From: Amycolatopsis sp. WQ 127309
GTDB lineage: Bacteria; Actinomycetota; Actinomycetes; Mycobacteriales; Pseudonocardiaceae
Reading direction: 5' to 3'
NCBI RefSeq assembly: GCF_023023025.1
Contig: NZ_CP095481.1
Location: 3,348,001-3,412,000 of the forward strand
DNA: 64,000 bases
Notes under the pieces: model-generated
Database searches by the model: none
Told to the model about the DNA's origin: nothing
What the model saw: only the letters and a program-made list of their open reading frames with translations
Translations under genes and position numbers: made by a program
In this document: positions 43,240 to 51,607 of the stretch, piece by piece
Layout of the letters: the number at the start of each line of letters is the position of its first letter
Numbering within the stretch: position 1 is the stretch's first letter

Positions 43240-44280
43240 GTGGACAGATCGCCGCAGGACCCGAACCCGCCAGACCCGTCCGACGGGCCGCGGCCTGCGG
43301 AGCCGTCCGGAACGCCGGAACCGGCGCATCCCGGAGCACCACGGCCTGCGGAGCCGGACGCCCCCGCGTCGCCGCTGGCCTTCCCGGTGGAGACGTCGGG
43401 GTCCGCGACGGGGGACCTGTTCGGCCCGGCCGATCCCGATGCGGTGAAGCCCCCGGCGGAGCGACCGGCGGCGGAGGGGTCGCCCTTGGCGTTCCCCGTC
43501 GAGGCGCCCCGGCCCGAACCGGCCGGCGCCTTCCCCGTCGGAGCGCCGCAACCGCCGCTTTCGCTGTCCGACAGCCAAAGCCCGCCCACCGAGCCGGTCC
43601 CGGTCGCGATCCTGCCCGGCTCGCCGCCGGCCGCGCCCTCGGCACCGGCCGAGACGCCCGCTCCGGAGCCCCCGAAACCGGCCACCGGACCGCCGCGGGT
43701 GCTCGCGCCACTCCTCGTGGTGCTCGGTGCGTTGCTGGTTCTCGGCGCGAGCTTCCTGCCGCTGCTCCGGATCGAGCAGCACGTGACGCCCCAGCAGACC
43801 TTCTTCACCCCCAAGCTGGTCTTCACCCAGTCCGCCTGGAGCAGCCAGGTCTCCGCGGAGGGCAACTACTCGATCGACCAGCCTGCGGCGCCCGTCGGGA
43901 TCCCGATCGTGATCGCGGTCGCGGTGCTGGCGGCCGCGGCGGTCTTCAGCTTCACGAGGCGATCCGGCCGGCTCGGTGCCCGGCTCACCGTGATCGGGGC
44001 GAGCTTCGCCGCCGGCGTCGCCGCCACCATCGGGATGAGCGCCTTCGGGTTCTCCTCCGGTCTCGGCGACGAAGGCCTGGACGTCAGCCTCGGCCTCGGT
44101 CTGTGGTCGCTGATCATCGGCGTCGTCCTCGCCGCCGCGTCCGCGGTGCTGGGCCACCTGACGCCCGCCGAGCCGAGCCCGGCCTGGGCGGACCCCGGCG
44201 CGGCCTACGCGGACACGCCCACGCCGCCTTCCGGCATCGCCATCACGGTGCTGCCGCCGGAGGATCCCGAGCGCCGTTAA
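43240..44280 (+). CDS. Four-helix membrane protein with long Pro-rich tail, tandem paralogue 2
   Basis: 346 aa from GTG 43240, picked because the sequence before it (GGAAGATCGCAGAGTGGACA) copies the start region of paralogue 1; an in-frame GTG at 43186 overlaps that gene. About 160 Pro/Ala/Glu-rich residues with two LAFPVE repeats come first, then four hydrophobic segments like those of paralogue 1. The C-terminal WADPGAAYADTPTPPSG and ITVLPPEDPER match the first copy. The genes are a tandem duplication with divergence mostly in the N-terminal tail. Confidence 0.6.
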   Translation: MDRSPQDPNPPDPSDGPRPAEPSGTPEPAHPGAPRPAEPDAPASPLAFPVETSGSATGDLFGPADPDAVKPPAERPAAEGSPLAFPVEAPRPEPAGAFPVGAPQPPLSLSDSQSPPTEPVPVAILPGSPPAAPSAPAETPAPEPPKPATGPPRVLAPLLVVLGALLVLGASFLPLLRIEQHVTPQQTFFTPKLVFTQSAWSSQVSAEGNYSIDQPAAPVGIPIVIAVAVLAAAAVFSFTRRSGRLGARLTVIGASFAAGVAATIGMSAFGFSSGLGDEGLDVSLGLGLWSLIIGVVLAAASAVLGHLTPAEPSPAWADPGAAYADTPTPPSGIAITVLPPEDPERR

Positions 44281-44322
44281 CCGCTCGCCGCCGTCGTTAC
44301 GGTGGACGTGGAGGTGGTCGTC

Positions 44323-44961
44323 GTGTGGGTACTGGTCTTCTTCGGCGCGTCGGTGCTCGTCGCGCTTACGCCAGGGGCGAACAACCTGCTCGGTCTGCAC
44401 CACGGCATGACGCACGGTGTTCGCCGCGGGCTCGCCGGACTGGTCGGCCGGCTGGTCGCGTTCACGCTGTTGATCACGGCCGTGGCGGCCGGGCTCGGGC
44501 AGCTGCTCGCCGCCTCCGAAACCGCGCTCACGATCATCAAGTGGGCCGGGGCCGCCTACCTGCTGTGGCTCGGATCGCGCCTGCTGTGGTCCACGATCCG
44601 CCGCCGCGACGACGCCGGCGACGCCACCGATGCGGCCGCGCAGCCCGCCGTGCCGATGTCCGCGTGGCGGGTCGCGCGCAAGGAGTTCGGCGTCGCGATC
44701 ACGAACCCGAAGGCCGTCCTCATCTTCACCGCTTTCGTCCCGCAGTTCATCGAGCCAGCTCACGGGCCCTTTCCGGCGCAGATCGCGCTGCTGGGCGGGG
44801 TCTACCTGCTGGCCGAGTTCCTGGCCGGCTCGGCCTACGTCGGTGTCGGCGCCGCGGTGAAGTCGATCAAGCCGTCGCCACGCGCGCGGCGCAACGTGGA
44901 CCGCGGTACCGGAGTGGTCCTGGTCGGCCTCGCCGGCGTCCTCGCGACGGCCGGTTCCTGA
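44323..44961 (+). CDS. LysE/RhtB family exporter
   Basis: 212 aa from GTG 44323, which has GGAGG eight bases upstream and gives the usual family start; the frame is also open from GTG 44302. The hallmark VLVALTPGANNLLGLHHG lies in helix 1, with a second conserved block ARKEFGVAITNPKAVLIFTA. Six membrane helices are expected. Family members export amino acids or homoserine lactone-like compounds by proton antiport; the substrate here is unknown. Starts 42 bases after the second paralogue, possibly co-transcribed. Confidence 0.85.
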   Translation: MWVLVFFGASVLVALTPGANNLLGLHHGMTHGVRRGLAGLVGRLVAFTLLITAVAAGLGQLLAASETALTIIKWAGAAYLLWLGSRLLWSTIRRRDDAGDATDAAAQPAVPMSAWRVARKEFGVAITNPKAVLIFTAFVPQFIEPAHGPFPAQIALLGGVYLLAEFLAGSAYVGVGAAVKSIKPSPRARRNVDRGTGVVLVGLAGVLATAGS

Positions 44962-45078
44962 GCCGGAAAGGGCCCGTATCCACCATGATCACGGCCCGGT
45001 GTGTCAAGGAATACAGCCAAGACGCCGAAGTGGATCAACCCGCCGGAGCAACCTTGGTACGGAAAACGCACACGCACT

Positions 45079-45107
45079 GCGGACACGCCCTGTGAAGCTG
45101 TTAGAGT
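45079..45107 (+). promoter_or_regulatory. Candidate secY promoter
   Basis: TAGAGT at 45102-45107 is a good -10; CGGACA at 45080-45085 (16-base spacing) or TGCGGA at 45078-45083 (18-base spacing) is a weak -35. A promoter is required here because of the strong terminator after rplO. Confidence 0.4.
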
Positions 45108-45113
45108 CGGCGA

Positions 45114-45240
45114 CACGCTTCGGGACGAGTGTGCCCCGAAGCGTTCCTGGCTTGCGTGCCAGTAGTGCTGTGTTCCCGCCGGCCACCCGTGCCGGCCAAG
45201 CCGATCGTCGGTTAGGACAGCCGACGACGCCGAGGAGGTC
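45114..45240 (+). promoter_or_regulatory. Structured secY 5' leader with three hairpins
   Basis: Perfect stem 1 (45115-45124 with 45135-45144, 10 bp), stem 2 GCCGGC (45178-45183 with 45191-45196), stem 3 (45205-45211 with 45221-45227, 7 bp), then GAGGAGG at 45232-45238 and the GTG start. The loop of stem 1 contains ACGAGTGTGCC, which also occurs in the infA leader. This is a candidate cis-regulatory RNA. Confidence 0.45.
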
Positions 45241-45246
45241 CCCCGC

Positions 45247-46554
45247 GTGCTCAGCGCCTTCCGCTCGGCTCTCGCGACGCCGGATCTACGCAAGAAGATC
45301 CTGTTCACGCTAGCCATCGTCGCGGTCTACCGAATCGGTGCGACCATTCCGGCCCCCGGGATCTCGTACGGAGCCGTTCAGGCGTGCAGCTCCCAGGCGC
45401 AGCAGGAGGGCGTCTACCAGCTGCTGAACCTGTTCAGCGGTGGTGCGCTGCTGCAGTTGTCGCTCTTCTCGACCGGCATCATGCCGTACATCACGGCGAG
45501 CATCATCATCCAGCTGCTGACCGTGGTCATCCCGCGGTTCGAGGAGCTGAAGAAGGAAGGGCAGTCCGGCCAGGGCAAGCTGACCCAGTACACCCGGTAC
45601 CTGACGGTCGCGCTGGCGATCCTGCAGGCCACGGGTGTGGTCGCGCTCGCGGACCGCAAGCAGCTCTTCCCGGACTGCGACTCGCCGATCATCCCGGACA
45701 ACAGCGTCTACTCGCTGGCGATCATCGTCATCACCATGACCGCGGGCACCGCCGTCATGATGTGGCTGGGTGAGCTGATCACCGAACGCGGTGTCGGCAA
45801 CGGCATGTCCGTCCTGATCTTCCTGAACATCGCCGCGCGCATCCCGGTCGAGGGCGGCAACATCCTCAGCAACGCGGGTGGTCTCGGCCTGACGATCGTC
45901 TGCGTCTTCGGCCTGGTGATCATCGCCAGCGTCATCTTCGTCGAGCAGGGGCAGCGCCGGATCCCGGTGCAGTACGCCAAGCGCATGATCGGCCGCCGGA
46001 TGTACGGCGGCACGTCGACCTACCTGCCGATCAAGGTGAACCAGGCCGGCGTCATCCCGGTCATCTTCGCGTCTTCCCTGCTGTACCTGCCGGACCTGAT
46101 CAGCCGCCTCGTCGGCGACCAGAACGCCAACTCCGGCTGGCAGGTCTTCATCAAGAACTACATCGTGAACCAGTCCAGCTGGGTGCACATCGCGCTGTAC
46201 TTCGCCCTGATCATCTTCTTCACGTACTTCTACATCACGATCACGTTCAACGTGGACGAGCGTGCGGATGAGATGAAGAAGTTCGGCGGGTTCATCCCGG
46301 GCATCCGCCCGGGCCGGCCGACCGCGGAGTACCTGAGCTACGTGCTCGGCCGGATCACCCTGCCGGGCTCGCTGTACCTCGGTATCATCGCGATCCTCCC
46401 GAACTTCTTCCTGTCGTTGACCGGTAGCGGGAACAACCAGAACTTCCCGTTCGGTGGCACGGCTGTGCTGATCATGGTCGGTGTCGGGCTCGACACCGTG
46501 AAGCAGATCGAAAGCCAGCTGATGCAGCGCAACTACGAAGGGTTCTTGAAGTGA
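45247..46554 (+). CDS. secY: Preprotein translocase subunit SecY
   Basis: 435 aa from GTG 45247. MLSAFRSALATPDLRKKILF starts the protein, and ten membrane helices follow. Plug-domain and helix-2 residues (FSGGALLQLSLFSTGIMPYI) and the ribosome-contact loops (RRIPVQYAKRM) are standard. It forms the SecYEG channel. The stop overlaps adk (GTGA). Confidence 0.98.
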   Translation: MLSAFRSALATPDLRKKILFTLAIVAVYRIGATIPAPGISYGAVQACSSQAQQEGVYQLLNLFSGGALLQLSLFSTGIMPYITASIIIQLLTVVIPRFEELKKEGQSGQGKLTQYTRYLTVALAILQATGVVALADRKQLFPDCDSPIIPDNSVYSLAIIVITMTAGTAVMMWLGELITERGVGNGMSVLIFLNIAARIPVEGGNILSNAGGLGLTIVCVFGLVIIASVIFVEQGQRRIPVQYAKRMIGRRMYGGTSTYLPIKVNQAGVIPVIFASSLLYLPDLISRLVGDQNANSGWQVFIKNYIVNQSSWVHIALYFALIIFFTYFYITITFNVDERADEMKKFGGFIPGIRPGRPTAEYLSYVLGRITLPGSLYLGIIAILPNFFLSLTGSGNNQNFPFGGTAVLIMVGVGLDTVKQIESQLMQRNYEGFLK

Positions 46555-47105
46555 CGCGGCTGGTTCTCGTGGGTCCGCCCGGCGCGGGCAAGGGTACGCA
46601 GGCGGTGGCGCTGTCCGAGCAGTTGCGGATCCCGCACATCTCGACCGGCGACCTGTTCCGCGCCCACGTCGGCCAGGAGACCCCGCTCGGCCAGGAAGCC
46701 AAGCGCTACCTGGACTCGGGCGAGCTCGTGCCCGACTCGGTGACGAACGAGATGGTCCGCGAGCGGCTCGCGGAGCCGGACGCGAAGGCCGGCTTCCTGC
46801 TCGACGGCTTCCCCCGCAACACCAAGCAGGCCGAGGTCCTCGGCGAGATCCTCGGCGAGGCGGACGCTTCCCTCACCGCGGTGATCCAGCTGCAGGTGCC
46901 GGAGGACGTCGTCGTCGGCCGCCTCATGTCGCGGGGCCGCGCGGACGACACCGAAGACGTCATCCGCCGCCGTCAGCAGATCTACGTGTCGGACACCGCG
47001 CCGCTGCTCGAGTACTACGCCGGCATCCTGGTGACCGTCGACGGCGTCGGCAGTGTCGAGGAGATCTCGGACCGCGTGCTGAAAGCGCTGCGCGACCGCA
47101 CGTGA
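46551..47105 (+). CDS. adk: Adenylate kinase
   Basis: 184 aa. P-loop GPPGAGKGT at residues 8-16, RHISTGDLF-like element (PHISTGDLFRAHV), LDGFPRNTKQAE and GRADDTEDVIRRR are present. It is the short form without the extended LID insertion, normal for actinobacteria. Interconverts ATP+AMP and ADP. Coupled to secY by a four-base overlap. Confidence 0.97.
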   Translation: MTRLVLVGPPGAGKGTQAVALSEQLRIPHISTGDLFRAHVGQETPLGQEAKRYLDSGELVPDSVTNEMVRERLAEPDAKAGFLLDGFPRNTKQAEVLGEILGEADASLTAVIQLQVPEDVVVGRLMSRGRADDTEDVIRRRQQIYVSDTAPLLEYYAGILVTVDGVGSVEEISDRVLKALRDRT

Positions 47106-47149
47106 ATCTCGGAGGATTGCGTGTTCTGCAAGTGCTCCGGCGTGGGCGC

Positions 47150-47926
47150 ATGATCGAGGTCAAGACCCCGGGCGAGCTGCAGTCGATGCGGGCCGCGGGG
47201 CTCGTCGTCGCTCGTACGCTCGCCGCCGTCCGCGCCGCCGCGGTCCCGGGGGTCAGCACCGCCGAGCTCGACGAGCTCGCCGAGCAGACCATCCGGGACG
47301 CCGGCGCGGTGCCGTCGTTCAAGGGCTACCACGGTTTCCCGGCGTCGATCTGCGCGTCGGTGAACGAGCAGATCGTCCACGGCATCCCGGCGAAGACCCA
47401 GGTCCTCGCCGACGGCGACCTGATCTCGGTCGACTGCGGCGCGATCCTCGACGGCTGGCACGGCGACTCCGCCGTCACGCTGGCCATCGGGGAAGTCGCG
47501 AAGGCCGACCTGGCGCTGTCCGCGGCGACCGAAGCGGCGATGTGGGCCGGGATCGAGGCGGTCAGCGCCGGCGGCCGGCTCACCGACATCTCCTACGCCG
47601 TCCAGTCGGCCGCCGAGCGCGCGGCCAAGGACGACGGCATCGACTACGGGATGATCGTCGAGTACGGCGGCCACGGCATCGGCCGCCAGATGCACATGGA
47701 CCCGTTCCTGCCGAACGTCGGCAAGCCGGGCAAGGGCCCGCGGTTGAAGCCCGGCATGGCCCTGGCGATCGAGCCGATGCTCACCGGCGGTGGCGGCGAG
47801 ACCCGCGAGCTGGACGACGGCTGGACGGTCGTCACGGCCGACGGCTCCCGCGCGGCCCACTGGGAGCACACGGTGGCGATCACCGAAGACGGCCCGTGGG
47901 TGCTCACGGCTCCGGAAGACGCCTGA
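47150..47926 (+). CDS. map: Methionine aminopeptidase type I
   Basis: 258 aa from ATG 47150 (MIEVKTPGELQSMRAAG). A GTG at 47102 overlapping the adk stop would add 16 residues and cannot be excluded, since GGAGG lies at 47111-47115. Metal ligands are visible as ISVDCG (Asp), HGDSAV (Asp), GHGIGRQMH (His) and the two C-terminal Glu (AIEPML and HWEHT). Removes initiator Met from nascent proteins, matching its position with secY and adk. Confidence 0.96.
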   Translation: MIEVKTPGELQSMRAAGLVVARTLAAVRAAAVPGVSTAELDELAEQTIRDAGAVPSFKGYHGFPASICASVNEQIVHGIPAKTQVLADGDLISVDCGAILDGWHGDSAVTLAIGEVAKADLALSAATEAAMWAGIEAVSAGGRLTDISYAVQSAAERAAKDDGIDYGMIVEYGGHGIGRQMHMDPFLPNVGKPGKGPRLKPGMALAIEPMLTGGGGETRELDDGWTVVTADGSRAAHWEHTVAITEDGPWVLTAPEDA

Positions 47927-47991
47927 CCTGCGCGTTCACCCGTCGGTGTTGATCATCCGCACGGCGACCTGCGCCTTCTTCTAGCATGGTT

Positions 47992-48008
47992 ACCCCCGGT
48001 TTGGGGGT
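47992..48008 (+). terminator. Small hairpin after map
   Basis: ACCCCC/GGGGGT with loop GGTTT, 65 bases after the map stop. Its right arm overlaps the proposed infA -35 region, so termination and initiation signals may share this site. Confidence 0.35.
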
Positions 48009-48030
48009 CGCGACACGGGTTGCGTACACT
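48001..48030 (+). promoter_or_regulatory. Candidate infA promoter
   Basis: TTGGGG at 48001-48006 and TACACT at 48025-48030 are spaced by 18 bases. A transcript starting near 48037 would carry a leader of about 157 nt before the infA ATG. Confidence 0.4.
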
Positions 48031-48036
48031 GTCAAG

Positions 48037-48193
48037 TCGGCGCACTTATCGCGCCCGGATCCTGCGCGTTCGTGAATTCACGGTACTGGGACTCGGGCAC
48101 GAGTGTGCCGACGTTGCACACCAGACAGGCACTCGTGCTCATCTGATCACTCAGTGTAGCGACAGGCAATGCCGACAAGGAAATGCGGAGGAC
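48037..48193 (+). promoter_or_regulatory. Structured infA leader
   Basis: Bases 48095-48105 pair with 48130-48140 (11 bp with one G-U), enclosing 24 bases. The left arm lies within CGGGCACGAGTGTGCC, which matches the secY leader motif CGGGACGAGTGTGCC apart from one base. GGAGGA at 48187-48192 is the infA ribosome site. No gene is seen. Confidence 0.4.
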
Positions 48194-48415
48194 ATGGCGA
48201 AGAAAGACGGGGCCATCGAGGTCGAAGGCCGCGTAGTCGAGCCGCTCCCCAACGCGATGTTCCGCGTCGAGTTGGAGAACGGTCACAAGGTCCTGGCACA
48301 CATCAGCGGCAAGATGCGGCAGCACTACATCCGCATCCTGCCGGAGGACAGGGTTGTCGTGGAGCTCTCGCCCTACGACCTCTCTCGTGGTCGCATCGTC
48401 TACCGCTACAAGTGA
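48194..48415 (+). CDS. infA: Translation initiation factor IF-1
   Basis: 73 aa from ATG 48194 ([20 protein letters not shown]). OB-fold with [19 protein letters not shown]. Upstream frame extension lies in the leader and has no coding character. First gene of the alpha-type operon. Confidence 0.97.
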   Translation: MAKKDGAIEVEGRVVEPLPNAMFRVELENGHKVLAHISGKMRQHYIRILPEDRVVVELSPYDLSRGRIVYRYK

Positions 48416-48449
48416 TCACGAAGAGCAGCTAAACAGGAGAGCAGAAGAC

Positions 48450-48563
48450 GTGAAGGTCCAGCCGAGCGTCAAGAAGATCTGCGACAAGTGCAAGGTGATC
48501 CGCCGTCACGGCCGGATCATGGTGATCTGCGAAAACCTGCGGCACAAGCAGCGGCAGGGCTGA
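48450..48563 (+). CDS. rpmJ: 50S ribosomal protein L36
   Basis: 37 aa from GTG 48450 ([20 protein letters not shown]). CxxC...C...H zinc ribbon intact, so this is the zinc-binding form. The frame remains open upstream, but the conserved start fixes the gene. Confidence 0.96.
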   Translation: MKVQPSVKKICDKCKVIRRHGRIMVICENLRHKQRQG

Positions 48564-48768
48564 TCGCCCGCACTCGACCAGAGTGGATTGACGGCTACAC
48601 AACCTCCCCGCACCTGCCGGGTCACGCGAGTGATCCGGTTCACCCCCGGACTTCAGGCCGGGGCCGGGACACCCGAAGCGCGAGCCGAGGGCACGACAGG
48701 CGAGTCGGTCCCGGAACCGGACGGGGAGCAGACCTGAGGATGAATTCTAAGAAGGAGCATCAACGCCA
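48564..48768 (+). other. rpmJ-rpsM spacer
   Basis: 205 bases with no gene. A weak CCCCGG/CCGGGG hairpin lies at 48644-48663 and an AAGGAG site precedes rpsM. No promoter could be assigned with confidence. Confidence 0.3.
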
Positions 48769-49149
48769 ATGGCACGACTCGCTGGCGTAGACCTCCCCCG
48801 CGAAAAGCGGTTGGAGATCGCGCTTACCTACATCTACGGCATCGGCCGTACCCGCTCGAAGCAGCTCATCAAGGCTGCCGAGCTCAACGCGGACACCCGC
48901 GTCAAGGACCTCAGCGATGACGACCTCGCGAAGCTGCGTACGTACATCGAAGAGAACTTCAAGGTCGAGGGTGACCTTCGCCGCGAGGTGAACGCCGACA
49001 TCCGTCGGAAGATCGAGATCGGGTGCTACGAGGGCCTTCGCTGGCGTCGCGGACTGCCCGTCCGCGGTCAGCGCACGAAGACCAACGCCCGTACCCGCAA
49101 GGGTCCGAAGAAGACGGTCGCCGGCAAGAAGAAGGCTGGCAAGAAGTGA
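48769..49149 (+). CDS. rpsM: 30S ribosomal protein S13
   Basis: 126 aa. [33 protein letters not shown] and [19 protein letters not shown] are standard for S13, which contacts the P-site tRNA. Its TGA overlaps the GTG start of a small ORF, instead of being followed directly by rpsK. Confidence 0.98.
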   Translation: MARLAGVDLPREKRLEIALTYIYGIGRTRSKQLIKAAELNADTRVKDLSDDDLAKLRTYIEENFKVEGDLRREVNADIRRKIEIGCYEGLRWRRGLPVRGQRTKTNARTRKGPKKTVAGKKKAGKK

Positions 49150-49331
49150 GCGTCCAGGGCAAGAAGGTCGTGCAGATGGGCGGCGCTCAGCGTCGCGGCT
49201 CGGCCTGTGTCTCGCCCAAGGCGCTCTACGCCCGCCCGATGGCGCTCCGCAACCTGTACACCGACGCCGGTTCGATCATCCGGCGCGGACAGGCCGAAGC
49301 GGTCGCCGCTCACCAAGAGAACGCGCGCTAA
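49146..49331 (+). CDS. Unrecognised 61-aa protein coupled between rpsM and rpsK
   Basis: Starts at a GTG overlapping the rpsM stop (GTGA) and ends 18 bases before rpsK. About 87 percent of its codons end in G or C, like real genes here. It is basic at the start ([18 protein letters not shown]), then [20 protein letters not shown] and a helical [12 protein letters not shown] end; one Cys, no signal peptide or membrane segment. The two flanking genes are normally adjacent. I recognise no family. The position suggests a ribosome-linked small protein; function is unknown. Confidence 0.6.
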   Translation: MSVQGKKVVQMGGAQRRGSACVSPKALYARPMALRNLYTDAGSIIRRGQAEAVAAHQENAR

Positions 49332-49349
49332 CAGGAGAACCCTCAGAAC

Positions 49350-49757
49350 ATGCCACCGAAGTCTCGTACCGCGGCGGGGACCAAGAAGGTCCGCCGCAAG
49401 GAAAAGAAGAATGTCGCGCACGGTCACGCGCACATCAAGAGCACCTTCAACAACACCATCGTCTCGATCACGGACCCGACCGGTGCCGTGATCGCGTGGG
49501 CGTCGAGTGGTCACGTGGGCTTCAAGGGCTCGCGCAAGTCCACCCCGTTCGCCGCGCAGATGGCCGCCGAGAACGCCGCCCGCAAGGCTGCCGAGCACGG
49601 CATGAAGAAGGTCGACGTCTTCGTGAAGGGCCCGGGTTCGGGCCGCGAGACGGCGATCCGCTCGCTGCAGGCAGCCGGCCTCGAGGTCGGCACCATCCAG
49701 GACGTGACCCCGCAGCCTCACAACGGCTGCCGCCCGCCCAAGCGGCGCCGGGTCTGA
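49350..49757 (+). CDS. rpsK: 30S ribosomal protein S11
   Basis: 135 aa. Basic N-terminus [20 protein letters not shown], then [20 protein letters not shown] and the C-terminal [18 protein letters not shown], all typical of S11 on the 30S platform. Confidence 0.98.
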   Translation: MPPKSRTAAGTKKVRRKEKKNVAHGHAHIKSTFNNTIVSITDPTGAVIAWASSGHVGFKGSRKSTPFAAQMAAENAARKAAEHGMKKVDVFVKGPGSGRETAIRSLQAAGLEVGTIQDVTPQPHNGCRPPKRRRV

Positions 49758-49780
49758 GGAACGGGGAGGAGTAAGAAGAA

Positions 49781-50386
49781 ATGGCTCGTTACACCGGCCC
49801 CGCGACGCGTATTTCGCGTCGCCTCAAGGTTGACCTCATCGGCGGCGACCAGGCTTTCGAGCGTCGCCCCTACCCGCCGGGCCAGCACGGCCGCGGGCGC
49901 ATCAAGGAGTCCGAGTACCTCCTGCAGTCGCAGGAGAAGCAGAAGGCTCGCTACACCTACGGCGTTCTCGAGCGCCAGTTCGTCCGGTACTACAAGGAAG
50001 CCGTCCGGCGTCCGGGTAAGACCGGTGAGAACCTGCTGCAGATCCTCGAGTCCCGTCTGGACAACGTGATCTACCGCGCCGGCATCGCCCGCACCCGCCG
50101 TCAGGCGCGGCAGCTGGTGAGCCACGGCCACTTCCTGGTCAACGGCGTCAAGGTCAACGTCCCGTCCTACCAGGTCTCGAAGTGGGACATCATCGACGTG
50201 CGGCCGAAGTCGTTCACGATGCTGCCCCTGGTCGTGGCCAAGGAGTCCTACGGCGACCGCCCGATCCCGGCGTGGCTGCAGGTCGTTTCGTCGAACCTCC
50301 GCGTGCTGGTCCACCAGCTGCCGGAGCGTGCGCAGATCGACGTTCCGGTTCAGGAACAGCTGATCGTCGAGCTTTACTCGAAGTAA
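49781..50386 (+). CDS. rpsD: 30S ribosomal protein S4
   Basis: 201 aa. [20 protein letters not shown] and the S4 RNA-binding domain ([30 protein letters not shown]) identify S4, a 30S assembly initiator. No Cys cluster, so it is the zinc-free form. Confidence 0.98.
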   Translation: MARYTGPATRISRRLKVDLIGGDQAFERRPYPPGQHGRGRIKESEYLLQSQEKQKARYTYGVLERQFVRYYKEAVRRPGKTGENLLQILESRLDNVIYRAGIARTRRQARQLVSHGHFLVNGVKVNVPSYQVSKWDIIDVRPKSFTMLPLVVAKESYGDRPIPAWLQVVSSNLRVLVHQLPERAQIDVPVQEQLIVELYSK

Positions 50387-50408
50387 TCCGGCTTCCGGGC
50401 CGGTTACG

Positions 50409-50437
50409 GGCGGCGGCGCCCACAGTGCGCCGCCGCC
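50409..50437 (+). terminator. Hairpin in the rpsD-rpoA spacer
   Basis: An 11-bp perfect GC stem (50409-50419 with 50427-50437), loop CCACAGT, lies 23 bases after rpsD and 56 bases before rpoA. Probably a partial terminator that lowers rpoA output relative to ribosomal proteins. Confidence 0.55.
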
Positions 50438-50492
50438 TCGCCATCCCTTCGACGTCATATGGCGGGCGTCGTCTGGAAAGGAACAAGGAAGA

Positions 50493-51563
50493 ATGCTGAT
50501 TTCCCAGCGGCCGGCTCTCGGCGAAGAGACGGTCAACGAGACCCGTTCCCGGTTCACCATCGAACCGCTGGAGCCCGGCTTCGGTTACACCCTCGGCAAC
50601 TCGCTGCGGCGCACGCTGCTGTCGTCCATCCCGGGCGCGGCCGTGACGAGCATCCGCATCGACGGCGTGCTGCACGAGTTCACCACCGTTCCCGGTGTGA
50701 AGGAAGACGTCACCGACATCATCCTGAACCTCAAGGAGCTCGTGGTGTCCTCGGAAGAGGACGAGCCGGTCACCATGTACCTGCGCAAGCAGGGCCCCGG
50801 TGAGGTCACCGCGGCCGACATCGTGCCGCCGGCCGGCGTCACCGTGCACAACCCGGACCTGCACATCGCGTCGCTGAACGGCAAGGGCAAGCTCGAGATC
50901 GAGCTCGTCGTCGAGCGCGGCCGCGGTTACGTTCCGGCCCTGCAGAACAAGCAGGCGGGCGCGGAGATCGGCCGGATCCCGGTCGACTCGATCTACTCGC
51001 CGGTGCTGAAGGTGACCTACAAGGTCGAGGCCACCCGTGTCGAGCAGCGCACCGACTTCGACAAGCTGATCCTGGACGTCGAGACCAAGCCGTCGATCAC
51101 GCCGCGCGACGCGGTCGCGTCGGCCGGCAAGACGCTGGTGGAGCTGTTCGGTCTCGCCCGCGAGCTGAACGTCGACGCCGAGGGCATCGAGATCGGCCCG
51201 TCGCCGCAGGAAGCGGACACCATCGCCGCCTACGCGATGCCGATCGAGGACCTGGACCTCACCGTCCGGTCGTACAACTGCCTCAAGCGCGAGGGCATCC
51301 ACACGGTGGGCGAGCTGGTCTCGCGCTCCGAGGCGGACCTGCTCGACATCCGCAACTTCGGCGCCAAGTCGATCGACGAGGTCAAGCTGAAGCTCGTCGG
51401 TCTCGGCCTCGCGCTGAAGGACAGCCCGCCCGGGTTCGACCCGACCGCGGCTGCCGCCAGCTACGACGGTGAAGGCTGGTCGGAGGGTGTCGGTGGCATC
51501 GCCGACGGGATTTCGGACGGCCACGACGATGGCCAGGACTACGCAGAGACCGAGCAGCTCTAG
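50493..51563 (+). CDS. rpoA: DNA-directed RNA polymerase subunit alpha
   Basis: 356 aa. N-terminal domain with [20 protein letters not shown] and [15 protein letters not shown]-terminal domain with [20 protein letters not shown] and [16 protein letters not shown] Gly/Asp-rich acidic tail of about 35 residues ends the protein. It scaffolds RNA polymerase assembly and contacts activators. Confidence 0.98.
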   Translation: MLISQRPALGEETVNETRSRFTIEPLEPGFGYTLGNSLRRTLLSSIPGAAVTSIRIDGVLHEFTTVPGVKEDVTDIILNLKELVVSSEEDEPVTMYLRKQGPGEVTAADIVPPAGVTVHNPDLHIASLNGKGKLEIELVVERGRGYVPALQNKQAGAEIGRIPVDSIYSPVLKVTYKVEATRVEQRTDFDKLILDVETKPSITPRDAVASAGKTLVELFGLARELNVDAEGIEIGPSPQEADTIAAYAMPIEDLDLTVRSYNCLKREGIHTVGELVSRSEADLLDIRNFGAKSIDEVKLKLVGLGLALKDSPPGFDPTAAAASYDGEGWSEGVGGIADGISDGHDDGQDYAETEQL

Positions 51564-51607
51564 GGCTCTGTGCCTGGACGCTGCGAGCTGAACTAGTAGG
51601 AGAACCA

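Noticed and set aside
44103..45095. Long plus-strand alternative frame across the end of paralogue 2 and the LysE gene
   Set aside because: It is a shadow of two real genes in another frame, with Arg/Ala-rich low-complexity translation.
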